Assembly: GCA_948099385.1 (NCBI GenBank)
Contig: CANUEZ040000116.1
Span: forward strand, 10,608,001 to 10,672,000
Length of the DNA stretch: 64,000 nucleotides
From: Fasciola hepatica
Lineage: Eukaryota > Platyhelminthes > Trematoda > Plagiorchiida > Fasciolidae
Reading direction: 5' to 3'
Both the position numbers and the translations under genes were made by a program. The notes under the pieces are model-generated. The model was not told the origin of the DNA, did not search any database, and worked only from the letters and a program-made list of their open reading frames with translations. Of the stretch, positions 54,191 to 64,000 are shown one piece after another (position 1 is the first letter of the stretch; each line of letters begins with the position of its first letter).

Positions 54191-57156
54191 GGGAAACACT
54201 GCCGAGTAAGTGGAAAACGGAAATAAATAAGTGGACTTTGAATTTTCAACAGCAACCTTGTGCAAGAGATAGAGCAGAATGCAAAATGTGTTTTGAGTAA
54301 ACTGAAAATTAAAATAATTTTACCAAAAGATGCGTCCGTCTTGAAATATTTCTAACTGATTTAACTCGAAATCACTGGGTAATATTAAGCATTTTAGGTA
54401 GAATGAAACAGTGATTTACCCTTCCTCCAGACGTTCTTCACTCAGACGACCATGTGGTATGAAGAGATTGATCTCTGATTTCACGAAAAAGCATTTCCCC
54501 ACAGTTATCAGAGTTAGTAAACTCTAACCGCTCCACATCTTGCCTGTTCCCGTCTGTCCGTTGAAGAATCAGTCAACTAACCATTCATTCATTCATTGGC
54601 TCAATCAATCAGTCAATCATCCAGTTAATTAGTCAGTCGCTAAATCAGACACCCAGCCAGTTAGGTTTTCCACCGGACGATATCTAGAAGAACACGTTTT
54701 TTCTGCTTTCCTTTGTGTTCAATTTGATTCACATCCTCAGCACCATCCGTATCCAAGTCTAATTACAGCTACTGATCAGATAAAATTCATTAATTTTAAT
54801 AAAGTTTTTACATCGTGATCAACTTTTGCTATCAAATTTATCCAACGTTGACAACAATGACGCCAAAATTACCACTATCTTAGTAGAGAGGTGAGGATAT
54901 GAGATATGAAAAAGATCATGATCGGTCTGGAACGCGTAGGTGATAGACACGGTTTTAGTACTTGCATACAAATGCTGGACAATAGTCACGACCTAAATGG
55001 CTAGGCTCACACAAAAGGAATGCAGAGGCAGCTCGAAAAGTTATATTTGGTGAAGGTTACCATACAAACTTGATATAATAACATCAACAGTTACGGGGGA
55101 AGGACGGTATATTCAACGTCTATTCTGCGTCGAGGGTATTTGGTTCGGTCATTCCCGATTGAATCTGGTTTGCTCTTGTAGGGTAATAATGGCAAACTGA
55201 GAACCGTGGCAAATGGAACGAATAGTCAGTAATCGTTTGCGTGCGACCTAAGTGCAACTATTGTCATTGTACTATCCACTCTTTGTATTTTGGTGTTTCC
55301 ATGGCATTTGGTTAAAACAAAGACAGTAACTGAGAAGCAATCAGCTGCCAAGTTTTGTGCACCTCTGATGCCATTTTGACCTTATTCTTGCTGTATCCAA
55401 ATGGGTGAGTTTGTCTCAGAAGAGAGAGAGGTGCTGTCCAACGTAAGGTCAACTGATTATCACCAGATGCGAAGTGAAACATTTTTTTGTTTCCGAAGCA
55501 CCTGTTCAGACGTTGTACCATATTCGTGTTCAGTGAAGCGATGTGAGTCAAAAAACTGAGGAAGAGGGCAGAAGAGAGCAATATAATCAACATAAATTTC
55601 AACCAAACCATGCCATTGGGAATTTCATGCAAACAAACCAGCTCGCTCAGACTAAAATCACTTCTGAATGATGACCCGGTCTGATTAACATTGTTTTGTT
55701 GATTCGTTATTAGAATACACCCCGAGAGGCCGGAGAATTTTGGCCACGTTCGCGAAGTGTTGTGCGGATGAAAAAAACTGTTAGCTGTTACCATTTGGAA
55801 GTTTCTTCAATTCTGATAGAATTTGTGCGCAGCAATTGAAGAAATACTCGATAGCTATTCTTCAGGCTTCGTTAGTGTGAACTGCACAATTATTGACATT
55901 TTTTCCACAATGGCCATGCAATCCTTAAAAGTGATATATTTCTTCATGAAGATATTTTCTGTAGATGGAGGATAATTCAATGCATGCTTCGCGCACGCTC
56001 ATCCACCTGCTTCAGCGAGCTCCGTCTGTGGGTCTTGGATATGCCATGACACTCAGTCCTTGAATTACTACAGAGGATTAACAGATTTGGCGTCCAATCT
56101 TTTCTCAGTAGACACATCTCGTCGGGATCTGCGTCATGTGACCTTCGTTGATCAGAGAAAACGGTATTTTTGTTCAAACCGACGCTCTGAGTCGAACGAC
56201 GTGAGGCGTGTTTACCAAGTTCCGTGACCCTTGAACGTTATCCAACATTGGATATACCCGAAAACATGAAAATGGTGCAAAATCATTAGCGTTTGGGTAA
56301 AGAGAGCACCTGATCGCACAGCTTGTCATTCGGCTAGCAGATGTTTCACCACCAGCTCAGACAATATTATCATTGCTCACAGCATTCAATGGTCGCTAAA
56401 TGACTGCGGCCTCGTCAGCGTGAAATGTTTTACCCTCTGTGCTTATTAAATGACGGAATAGGTTTTTAGTACATGCTTATGTATGAGTGCAGTCGAAGGG
56501 GTATATCTCATAGCCACAGAGTCCGACTACAGTATTAAGGATAACCTGCAACCGACCCTGAAATTCGGAGCAACGGCGAACCACAAATAGGTCCAAGTAG
56601 CCTAGGGTGGTAACGAGCCTGACGACAGAGGACTGCCGTCTACCACCAAATTATTATTCGTGTTAGTCTTACTCTGCCATCAAACGTCGAAACAGACTAA
56701 TGCTTTGTCCACTGTGAATATCTACTTTTAGAAATCCAACCAACGTATTCAGTGACTCAAGTTAATAAGTAAATTTAAGTTCAATGCAACATCGGGAACC
56801 GGAGGACTACAAGAATTGTCGAAAATGAATAATACGGGCTTCGAATAAACACGTGTTATTCTCTTAAATGACATCATTACTTTAGAACTATATAAATTTA
56901 TACCTGGCACGACCAGCAAGTAGTCGTAAGGTTTTCGGACAAAACCCCTTAGGGTCTAGTTGGATACGGCAAAACATTTGCCCAAAATTCTGATAAAACC
57001 TTATTTTCGCCACTACCAATCGACCACAACCATGACGGAATATTATTCTCTGAAGGAAAATCTGGTAAGATCATTTCGCTTTGAGGTAACCAAAATAGTA
57101 ACAGTCACATAACGCCCACACACATGATTGATCAATAGGTCTACCCTTATTCTTCA
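54191..57156. other. Unassigned region
   Basis: Contains a low-complexity ATTC/TCAA-rich stretch at about 54575-54660 and a 160-codon minus-strand frame (55312-55794) with one hydrophobic segment (LKFMLIILLSSALFLSFLTH). I recognise no family in it and treat it as unproven. Confidence 0.35.
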
Positions 57157-57494
57157 GGATGTTTCAGTCTCTTAGGCATAGAGTCCGCCAAGATGGTCAT
57201 GAAATCATTTCTTTATCTTATGCTCCATCTTGTTTTCCACATTTGACTCCAATGACATGGTCATCTGGGTTTACGATGAAAAATGATCAGTATCTCGGTC
57301 AGATGGCTTTTGTATAATATATTGAAACAAACAGATCTTTTCATTCAATGTCGGAACATTTTTACGCAATTGTTCTTGGCTTTAATTCATCTGTTGTCAT
57401 CGGGAAAACTTTTCTTTCCAAGGATAAAGCAAAACAGGAAGATGACTTATTCCTGCCTTGCTTTTCTAAGAAAACTGCAAACGCTTTCACATAC
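57157..57494 (+). other. Possible exon or exon relic of an unknown gene
   Basis: One frame gives a protein-like stretch from 57159 (MFQSLRHRVRQDGHEIISLS, then FPHLTPMTWSSGFTMKNDQY), a TAA at 57312-57314, then continues in the same frame (FYAIVLGFNSSVVIGKTFLS, KQEDDLFLPCFSKKTANAF). It is preceded by a pyrimidine-rich ...TTCTTCAG and followed by AAG|GTAGCT, which look like splice sites. The family is not recognised; the internal stop argues for a relic. Confidence 0.3.
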
Positions 57495-57974
57495 AAGGTA
57501 GCTATATAATATAGCACTGTTGTTAGCATTGTCGTTCACGTTGCCACTGGTCATTGATTTAGGGTGAATTTCCATGGCGTACAATCTGCACAGGTGTAAA
57601 GTTTCATAATAACACAGTAAAACGGTTCGCGCTGATAAATACACTAATCTCATTGTGATAGAAGCCTTATACGTACAGCGGTGGTATGAAAATACTGAAG
57701 GTGAACACTGATTGATCAAAAGAACGAGATCTTGATCGCTCATTTCGGTATCTTGGTTGTAAACTTCCCAATGACAGCCAAGGTGATGACAATAATGTGC
57801 AAGTCATAATTATCTCAAACCCGGACGAACTGAGGGTTATTATCAGAAGTTTGGATATTAAAAAATACGTATAACGAACAATACTAACAATAGCGAAATA
57901 GTCACAAGGAAGACTGAGTTGGGAGGCAAACTAATTTCGATACACTCAGACATAAAAGTGAAAGCACTCTGAAG

Positions 57975-58560
57975 ATGAGAACAAGCATGGTCGGTTCAGA
58001 TATCGTGTTTCCAAGGCAACCATCTAAATATTCACTAGAAATTATACATTTCATCTATGTTCAACTGATCCAGAGGACAATAAAGAACCTTAAAAACTGG
58101 GACCGCATGTTGATAACCAACCTTCCAGAATGTATCGATAAAATGAGCATGAAAGAAAGTGCAGAAGAAAATGGAAAATACCATTCGGAACAATCTGAAT
58201 GGAAGGTATCACCGTCGTACATCAAAAGCATGGAAGAAAGAAATTCAACATTCCCCAATTTCATAAAGAATCAATTGACGAATGAATTAGGAAGCCAAAT
58301 GTCAAAAGTAAAGAAAGCAAAACCCGTAACAGACGACACTTGAAATGATGGTTACCGATTCTGCGTAGGACGCAAGAAGATACAATTAGCTCTTCTGACC
58401 GTCTGTTTATAAAACGTAAGAAGGGCACATCATCACTGGAAGAGGTTCAAATTACGGACCAACGAAACAGTAGATACTCAGGAGAGATTTTAGACAGTTG
58501 CCTGATTTTTCATTTGTAGACCCATCGAACTAAATCGAACATATGGTTTATTGGACGACA
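57975..58560 (+). pseudogene. Possible degenerate host coding sequence, unknown family
   Basis: A 122-codon frame (57975-58343) rich in Lys/Glu/Ser (MRTSMVGSDIVFPRQPSKYS start) is followed, after a frame change, by a similarly polar stretch (TQEDTISSSDRLFIKRKKGT near 58370) and later KSSKKKDKYHSRYL near 58588. The composition is protein-like, but I recognise no domain. Confidence 0.3.
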
Positions 58561-58864
58561 CGTATGTACAACCTGAGGAGAAATCCTCTAAGAAAAAGGA
58601 CAAGTACCACAGCCGTTACTTGTTAATCCATGAGATCATCTCAATTGGGTAATAAAAATGTTAGCAAACCCAACACCAAACTCAGCACTCAGGAGCTGGT
58701 GAAAGCAAGTGGGTATAACCAATATCTATTCGACTGACCGGGGCAGATGTGTTATTCACAGACGTTTGAGAATAAGGTAATCAGCTGAGCAAGTATCTCT
58801 TTTCTCGAGACAAAATTTGGTAGTTTTGAGATCATTTCCTAGTGTTATCAGCACTGAGTTCGTT

Positions 58865-58965
58865 TTTCTATCAAGAAATCAGGAAAAACGACTGTACTCA
58901 ATGCTTTCATGGTTTTGAGTAATAAGCCGATCGTTGATCGTGCTTGATGAAAAATTCCACAAACA
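58865..58965 (+). repeat. Possible diverged SINE tail
   Basis: The segment with CTGTACTCAATGCTTTCATG and a nearby CTTGATGA resembles the body of the SINE at 59216-59410 (CTGTACAGTGCTTCCATG). Much decayed; no tRNA head seen. Confidence 0.35.
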
Positions 58966-59215
58966 CTGAACAAATCAAACGTAGCCAAAATAATGGAATA
59001 GTCGGTGTTTCAATCTCAGTTGATAGTAAATGAAAAAATTGTTAGATAGATTATCCCCTTCTGAGTTTCTAACCTGATATAATCGAATAAATCATTTCCT
59101 GCTGGCTAGAGCACGGTGGTCTGCTTCGATAAGTATCAAACGATTGAGTCCCAAAATGAACTTTACTAGTTCTGATTATTGTTCTCAAACTAGAGAAGGG
59201 GAGGGGGGAGAACCA

Positions 59216-59410
59216 GCCCGGATAGCCTTGTGGTTAAGGTGTTCGATTCACAATCGTTCACCCCGGGTTCGAGTCCCCGTGGGGGCTCGGTGGATGTGAA
59301 CTGCTGATGATTCCCAACAAGGATGAAACAGCTGTACAGTGCTTCCATGGTTTTCAATGGTGAGTTGAGCGTTCAAGCTGCATGATGAATCATATTATAT
59401 ACAAATCTAA
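59216..59410 (+). mobile_element. tRNA-derived SINE
   Basis: The first ~71 bp (59216-59286) are tRNA-like: box A-type TAGCCTTGTGGTTAAGG at 59222-59238 and box B GGGTTCGAGTCCC at 59265-59277, an imperfect cloverleaf with mismatches in the acceptor stem and a loop that would present CAC. A tRNA-unrelated body follows (GGATGAAACAGCTGTACAGT, then GGTTTTCAATGGTG) and an AT-rich end. The mismatched stems and attached body argue against a functional tRNA gene. Transcription would be by RNA polymerase III; mobilisation would need a LINE partner such as the RTE-like element here. Confidence 0.75.
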
Positions 59411-61435
59411 TCTCCTACTACTCATTTGCAGATTGTAGAAATGTCAATGATTTTTCCACAAGAGCGAAATCCTAACCCTTCTAATAACCAGTTCTTGGAC
59501 AACTCAATAAAACACGAATAAATCCTCCTCCCAAGGGGACTGTATTGTTAGGCGATCACTAAAATGTCGGGCCAATAGATCCAACTTGTGGACAATAAAC
59601 TGCTCTTATGTGTGCGTCTGCGTGTGCGACGTTCCGTGTAACTCGTCCACAGTGTACATTTCCATGAAGTTAGTGAATTATTCAATTCGGTAGCTAACGG
59701 AGAAAAAAACGGAAGACTTTAACGATTAATTGTGTAGATCTGAGACTAGGAAGATCTTAACTGTCCCCTTCAGTTGATGTTCACGTGCAGCCTATGAACG
59801 CAATAGCATGTATTCGTGGTCCACGGTAGCTTTTTTCTCAAGAGGGAATGAGAAGCTGCGAAATAATGGGGAACAAAAATGCACCCTCGAAAAACTGTGA
59901 AGCTCACATTCTGAACTCGAGATGGCCTTCTTAGTAGACTGTCTCATTTTCAGAAACGTTTAAGAAGATGAACTATTTCAGATAAATGGTAAATTTTGAT
60001 CGTTTTGAACGAATCAAGAACTACATTACTTCGAGTCAACCCAGTTTGAACAGTTAGCATTTGGACTGGTTGGGTTTTTCATCATTTGGAAATGATTTTC
60101 CTCATGACTAAGAGAACAGTTACTGAATTAGATCAATCCGAGTTGTTGGTTTAGCATCAAAATATGACTGAATTTGCTGTCTATTGCATTCACGATGATC
60201 ACTGCAATATTTTGACCATCAGGTTTCATTGGTTAGAAAATAATGTTTTGAAGGTCTGTAACAAGAACAAAATCTGGTATTGCTGAGCGCCATTCGGAAG
60301 ACAAGTCGATAAGCTCTAGTCACAGACAAAGAAATCCATAAAAAAGAAACTGTAAAATGATCAGCTTTGGAGTTAACGTGTTTAAATGGTTGTAATTTTT
60401 CTGCACAAAGCGGTGAAAATTGGTTGGTGAATACAATAAAACGACCACAGAAAAAATTATCATTATTATAAACATGGGATCACTTCAAACGGCTTGCTTT
60501 AGGTCCTGGCTTTTTGCTGCCATGAAGCAAACGAGTCATTTTTCAGGTAAGCACAAACTCGGTTGATGCACTCGAATAAATATTTCGCATTATTCAAAAC
60601 GCTTTTTAAACCCAGACAGAAAATACAATAACTTAAGCAACATGTTCAGTTATCTGTTTCGTATCAGCTGGTGACATCGATATCAGCAGATCCAGTTACG
60701 AGTAGGTGTGAAGGACAAATTTGGTAAGCTCTGATCATCTGATCAACGAGTCACACTAAATTGCTCCAGTCGAAATACAATCTCCGTAATCAGTCTCAGT
60801 TATGCAGCAAATCGATTGGATGGAATCATCGCCCTTGTGAAGAAAACCGGTATTTGCATATCATTTGCCTTAATATTTTAAAGAAATAATAGAATATTGT
60901 CCAAAAATAAATCTTCAAATAAATATATCTGTTTTTAGGGTATCTCGTTAAAATACCACAGAATTCGTCTGATCTAAGTTTAGGAGATAACGAAGCAATA
61001 ATTTCCACACCAAATTATATTCACGACACCGGGGTTCCTTTGACAAATTGATAGTGACATAACTGAGCTTCTCCCAGTATTCATTTCGTTCAGTTACGTT
61101 CAATTCTGAATGGCCTCTAACACGGTTAAAATGGGTTATTCGTGGCCTTTTTAAATGATTTGGTTATATTTTAATGCATTGTCTGTTCTCACTGCGTGAC
61201 CAAGTGTAGAACCACCCTCAATTTTCCACGTAATACCGCTTTTGTGTCCTCTAACGAAACCATATCTGATACGAAGGACGGAATGCCCATTGCGGTGCGG
61301 AATATAAAAATCTACAGTAAAACAATTTGTTGCGAGCTAGTTAAACCAGAATTTGCAAACAAGAGGTAACAAATGTATAAGACCTCCTTCAGCGGGGATT
61401 TATTAGTTATCAGTTAAAATGGTGTGTAACCGCCA
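59411..61435. other. Unassigned AT-rich region
   Basis: No coding, RNA or repeat signal that I can support. Confidence 0.4.
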
Positions 61436-62300
61436 TTCTACTTTACAACCTCAATGCATCTTTTTGATATAATATTTACGAGACCTGTGGTTGTCCCTTG
61501 GTCAATATCTACCCATTCTTGCCTGAGAACGGTTATCATTTCACTGTCTGACCGGTACACCATGGAATCCTTGTAAACCTGGAGAGCAAATAAGCCCCAT
61601 TTGTTCTCGATTGGGTTTAGATCTGGACTGCAGGCTGGTCACTTCATGACCTTGATCCCACGGAACAATAGTCAACATTTTGAAGTGCATGAGCAGTGGG
61701 CGTTATCATGTTGGGATATGACGCCTTCTTGTAATCTGCTGATCAGTATCGGAAGGAAATTCACAATTCCAAAGTACCAGTATAAGCAGGAGGATCTTGT
61801 AGACCCACCAGTATAGTTGGCTGGGAAGGCTCTTCAAGACATCCCCGAATACTTGTCGTTGTTGTTTTGGCTAAAAATTCGTTCTCCTTTCCTGACTTCA
61901 TGCCAGTAAAAATTCCAAACATCCGGTTCATCCAAATTGCATTTGTTTTGTCACTAAAGTAGAAGCATTTTCACAAGTTTGTCCAAGCTACGTGTGTTTC
62001 AGCCCAAGGCAAGTGCTGTTCTTTGTGTAGTGGTATGAGAGCAATGTATCCGTTCATTTTTTATATCACCAAGGCAAAGCCTTGAATACCCTTTGGAATG
62101 TTCTTTTTAAAACTTTGGTGCCTATATAAGCTTCCAAAGTTGACACAGACCACGTGTTACTGGAGGCTAAAAGAATCAATCCGTGTTCGTCCGGTTTCGT
62201 TAGATTTTTGGACGATATTGCTAGCTGCACTCCACAAGCCATCTTATGACATTTCTTGATCTCTTGCATTGCCTAGAGATCTCATACAAACCCAGTCCTT
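61436..62300 (-). pseudogene. Tc1/mariner transposase remnant
   Basis: Minus-strand fragments in transposase order: HTH-like sequence including YIGTKVLKRTFQRVFK near 62140-62090, a middle part with PKQQRQVFGD near 61860, then SQHDNAHCSCTSKC near 61715-61670 (catalytic Asp present), then SPDLNPIENKWGLFALQVYK near 61630-61570 and DSEMITVLRQEW near 61550. Several stops and shifts break it. The DDE-type enzyme cuts and pastes at TA sites. I could not locate the terminal inverted repeats. Confidence 0.8.
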
Positions 62301-64000
62301 TGTGGTAGAAAGCGGATATTTTGTCCTTCTTAAAATCTGTTAGTATCTTTTGCGTTTAGTATGGCGCAGACAAAATTTGGCTTAACTTTTGTGGGGTGTA
62401 TACACGCAATCAACGCAACCAAAGGTCACCTAGGTCACTAGGATGCATCATATGCTCCAGCGCACATGAATCGCGTGATTCCTATGAATTTGTCAGTTGA
62501 CGAACCCACAGATCGAACAAACCAGCTTGTAGTCAGGCTCAGTAGTCCGTCTGGTCCCGCGAGGTTTTCTATGGGACAGTTTACCGGAATAAAGGGTCGC
62601 ACACTTTTGTTGCTCACTGTAGTAGCTTGCTTTCAAGCTATCTTCAGAATCGTCTGTTGCTGAGTTTCTCACCATATTATGGGTAAATTTTAGGGAATGA
62701 AGGACAATGTTCTCCAGTAGGCAGTTGAATTTTTAAGTACTGACTGCAAGATTCACAACTGGACTCGGGCACACAATTTCAAAGTATGCAACCTGAGGCA
62801 ACATAATGCAGCCCAATAAAATGCAAGATGTTGTGTTTCGATTCTGTGGCCTTTAACCTTTAAAGTTTCGTTGAAGCCAGCGGTTAGATACAGGTGGGTA
62901 ATTGGGCAGTGGCAATAGTGGAATAAATGTTTCAAGTCATTACTACTTAGGGACTGAAGAAATTCACTGTCTTCCATTATCATCAGTTGCATCATATCTA
63001 ACCAAACTGGTCGTCATAATTCCCATCCCACCGAACGGTAATATCCAAAAGTAAGGTTATTTTAAAATGAACAACAAACACGCATGGGTTCTCTTGTTTT
63101 AGTCGTTTGAGATGTATCGGATTCTAAAGTGATACCAGAAGATATCACTTTTTCTAAAACGAATGCTCCCATAAGTTGCTCTAAAGCAATGTCGTACTAC
63201 TACGAATTGAGATTAGCGACTCAACCGTTGCCTTTTTAAAGTCAAACAAAACCAAATACTTGCCGCTGCTCTAGCTATCCCTAGAACTCAGACTGGCTAG
63301 TTTTCAAAGGTAAACCCGCTTGAAGGACAATATTGTTTTGATGATAACGGATTGAAATGTTGTGAAATATTCAGCCTTACTCCACCAGGCTTTCCGAAGT
63401 ACTCAAAAAAAGAAAATTAATAAACCATATTTTATCTGAATTTTCCAGTGAGTGTCAACGAAGTGAAAGGAATAAGCCAATAAAATCTGGTAACGGGTGA
63501 CCGGTAATTTCAAATTCATTCCAAATTGCCTCGGGCCAGTCCTCATTAAATTACCATGTTGTGAAAAAAATAAGGAGATGAAACGGGACGCCACTTAGTC
63601 ACCCATCAGCGGATGAATCTGTCTGGCACGAAATCATTGGAAGATTGTCACGTGATCAAAGAGGTTGATTGAAAAGTTCCCTCCAAATCCAATGAAAATA
63701 AACGGATAATGGCCTAGTGAAAAACACTGCATTTTTCCCGTGCAGTGACTTAAAAGGTGTACACTACAGTTTAGATGATTATTCTCGTAGTCAAGAAAAG
63801 CAAACATTAGTCAGAAAACCGTGAATAACTAATGAATAACGAAGCTCAAGGAGAGATTTATTGAAATTTCCGTTACCAAGGCAGAGATAAAGAAACAAAT
63901 CCCTCACGTTTCTTACATAGAATGGGGTCATGATTGCGAATGGTCAACGCATCCGTGTAATGGAGCAACCATGGGCTTGTGCTGGAGTAAATGACTTCAC
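62301..64000. other. Unassigned AT-rich region
   Basis: No feature supported. Short frames (under 81 codons) have no recognised motif. Confidence 0.4.

Noticed and set aside
55312..55794. 160-codon minus-strand membrane protein gene
   Set aside because: A single hydrophobic stretch and no recognised family; a chance frame is as likely. Kept only as a remark.
59216..59286. Functional tRNA gene (CAC anticodon)
   Set aside because: Acceptor and anticodon stems have mismatches and the sequence continues directly into a SINE body.

Overview
The window is transposon-dense DNA from a eukaryote, most likely a parasitic flatworm (digenean). This rests on BEL/Pao LTR retrotransposons, CR1-like and RTE-like LINE fragments, a decayed Ty3/Gypsy element, a Tc1/mariner remnant and a tRNA-derived SINE whose body looks like those scattered through schistosome-type genomes. 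There are no bacterial operons, rRNA genes or CRISPR arrays, and I found no intact host gene. The organism call is an inference. || Layout. (1) Positions 1-41057 form one large inverted repeat (palindrome). The left arm is 1-3158, one BEL-A LTR, then 29696-30537. The right arm is 41057-37899, a BEL-A solo LTR (37475-37898), 37474-37357, then 33256-32535. A spacer of about 2 kb (30538-32534) lies between them. The arms are nearly identical but carry different retrotransposons. The left arm holds a complete BEL-A (3159-29695); the right arm holds only its solo LTR. The right arm has gained a BEL-C element (33257-37356), and the left arm keeps the empty target site (29816-29820). || (2) BEL-A contains a nest. 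BEL-B1 (8416-28526) sits in BEL-A's integrase. BEL-B2 (10195-16902) and BEL-B3 (19814-26519) sit in BEL-B1's coding region. Each has a 5-bp target duplication (CATGG, GTGAC, CAGGG), so the insertion order can be read directly. B2 and B3 have LTR pairs that look identical, hence are very recent. B2 has a coding frame of about 1730 codons spanning Gag, protease, reverse transcriptase, RNase H and integrase but has lost its start ATG. B3 keeps the ATG but has one in-frame TAG. B1 and A are decayed. || (3) Positions 41058-64000 lie outside the visible palindrome and are a graveyard of old elements: RTE-like and CR1-like reverse transcriptase fragments on the minus strand (45500-47860), a Ty3/Gypsy remnant (49290-54190) interrupted in frame by an intronless SART1-like spliceosomal protein copy (about 50800-52904), simple repeats, a SINE (59216-59410) and a Tc1/mariner transposase remnant (about 61436-62300). 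Long stretches between them hold nothing I can identify. || How the parts fit: a LINE fragment was hit by BEL-A, the segment was duplicated in inverted orientation (or two haplotypes were misjoined in assembly), one copy collapsed to a solo LTR and later received BEL-C, and the other was repeatedly invaded by BEL-B.
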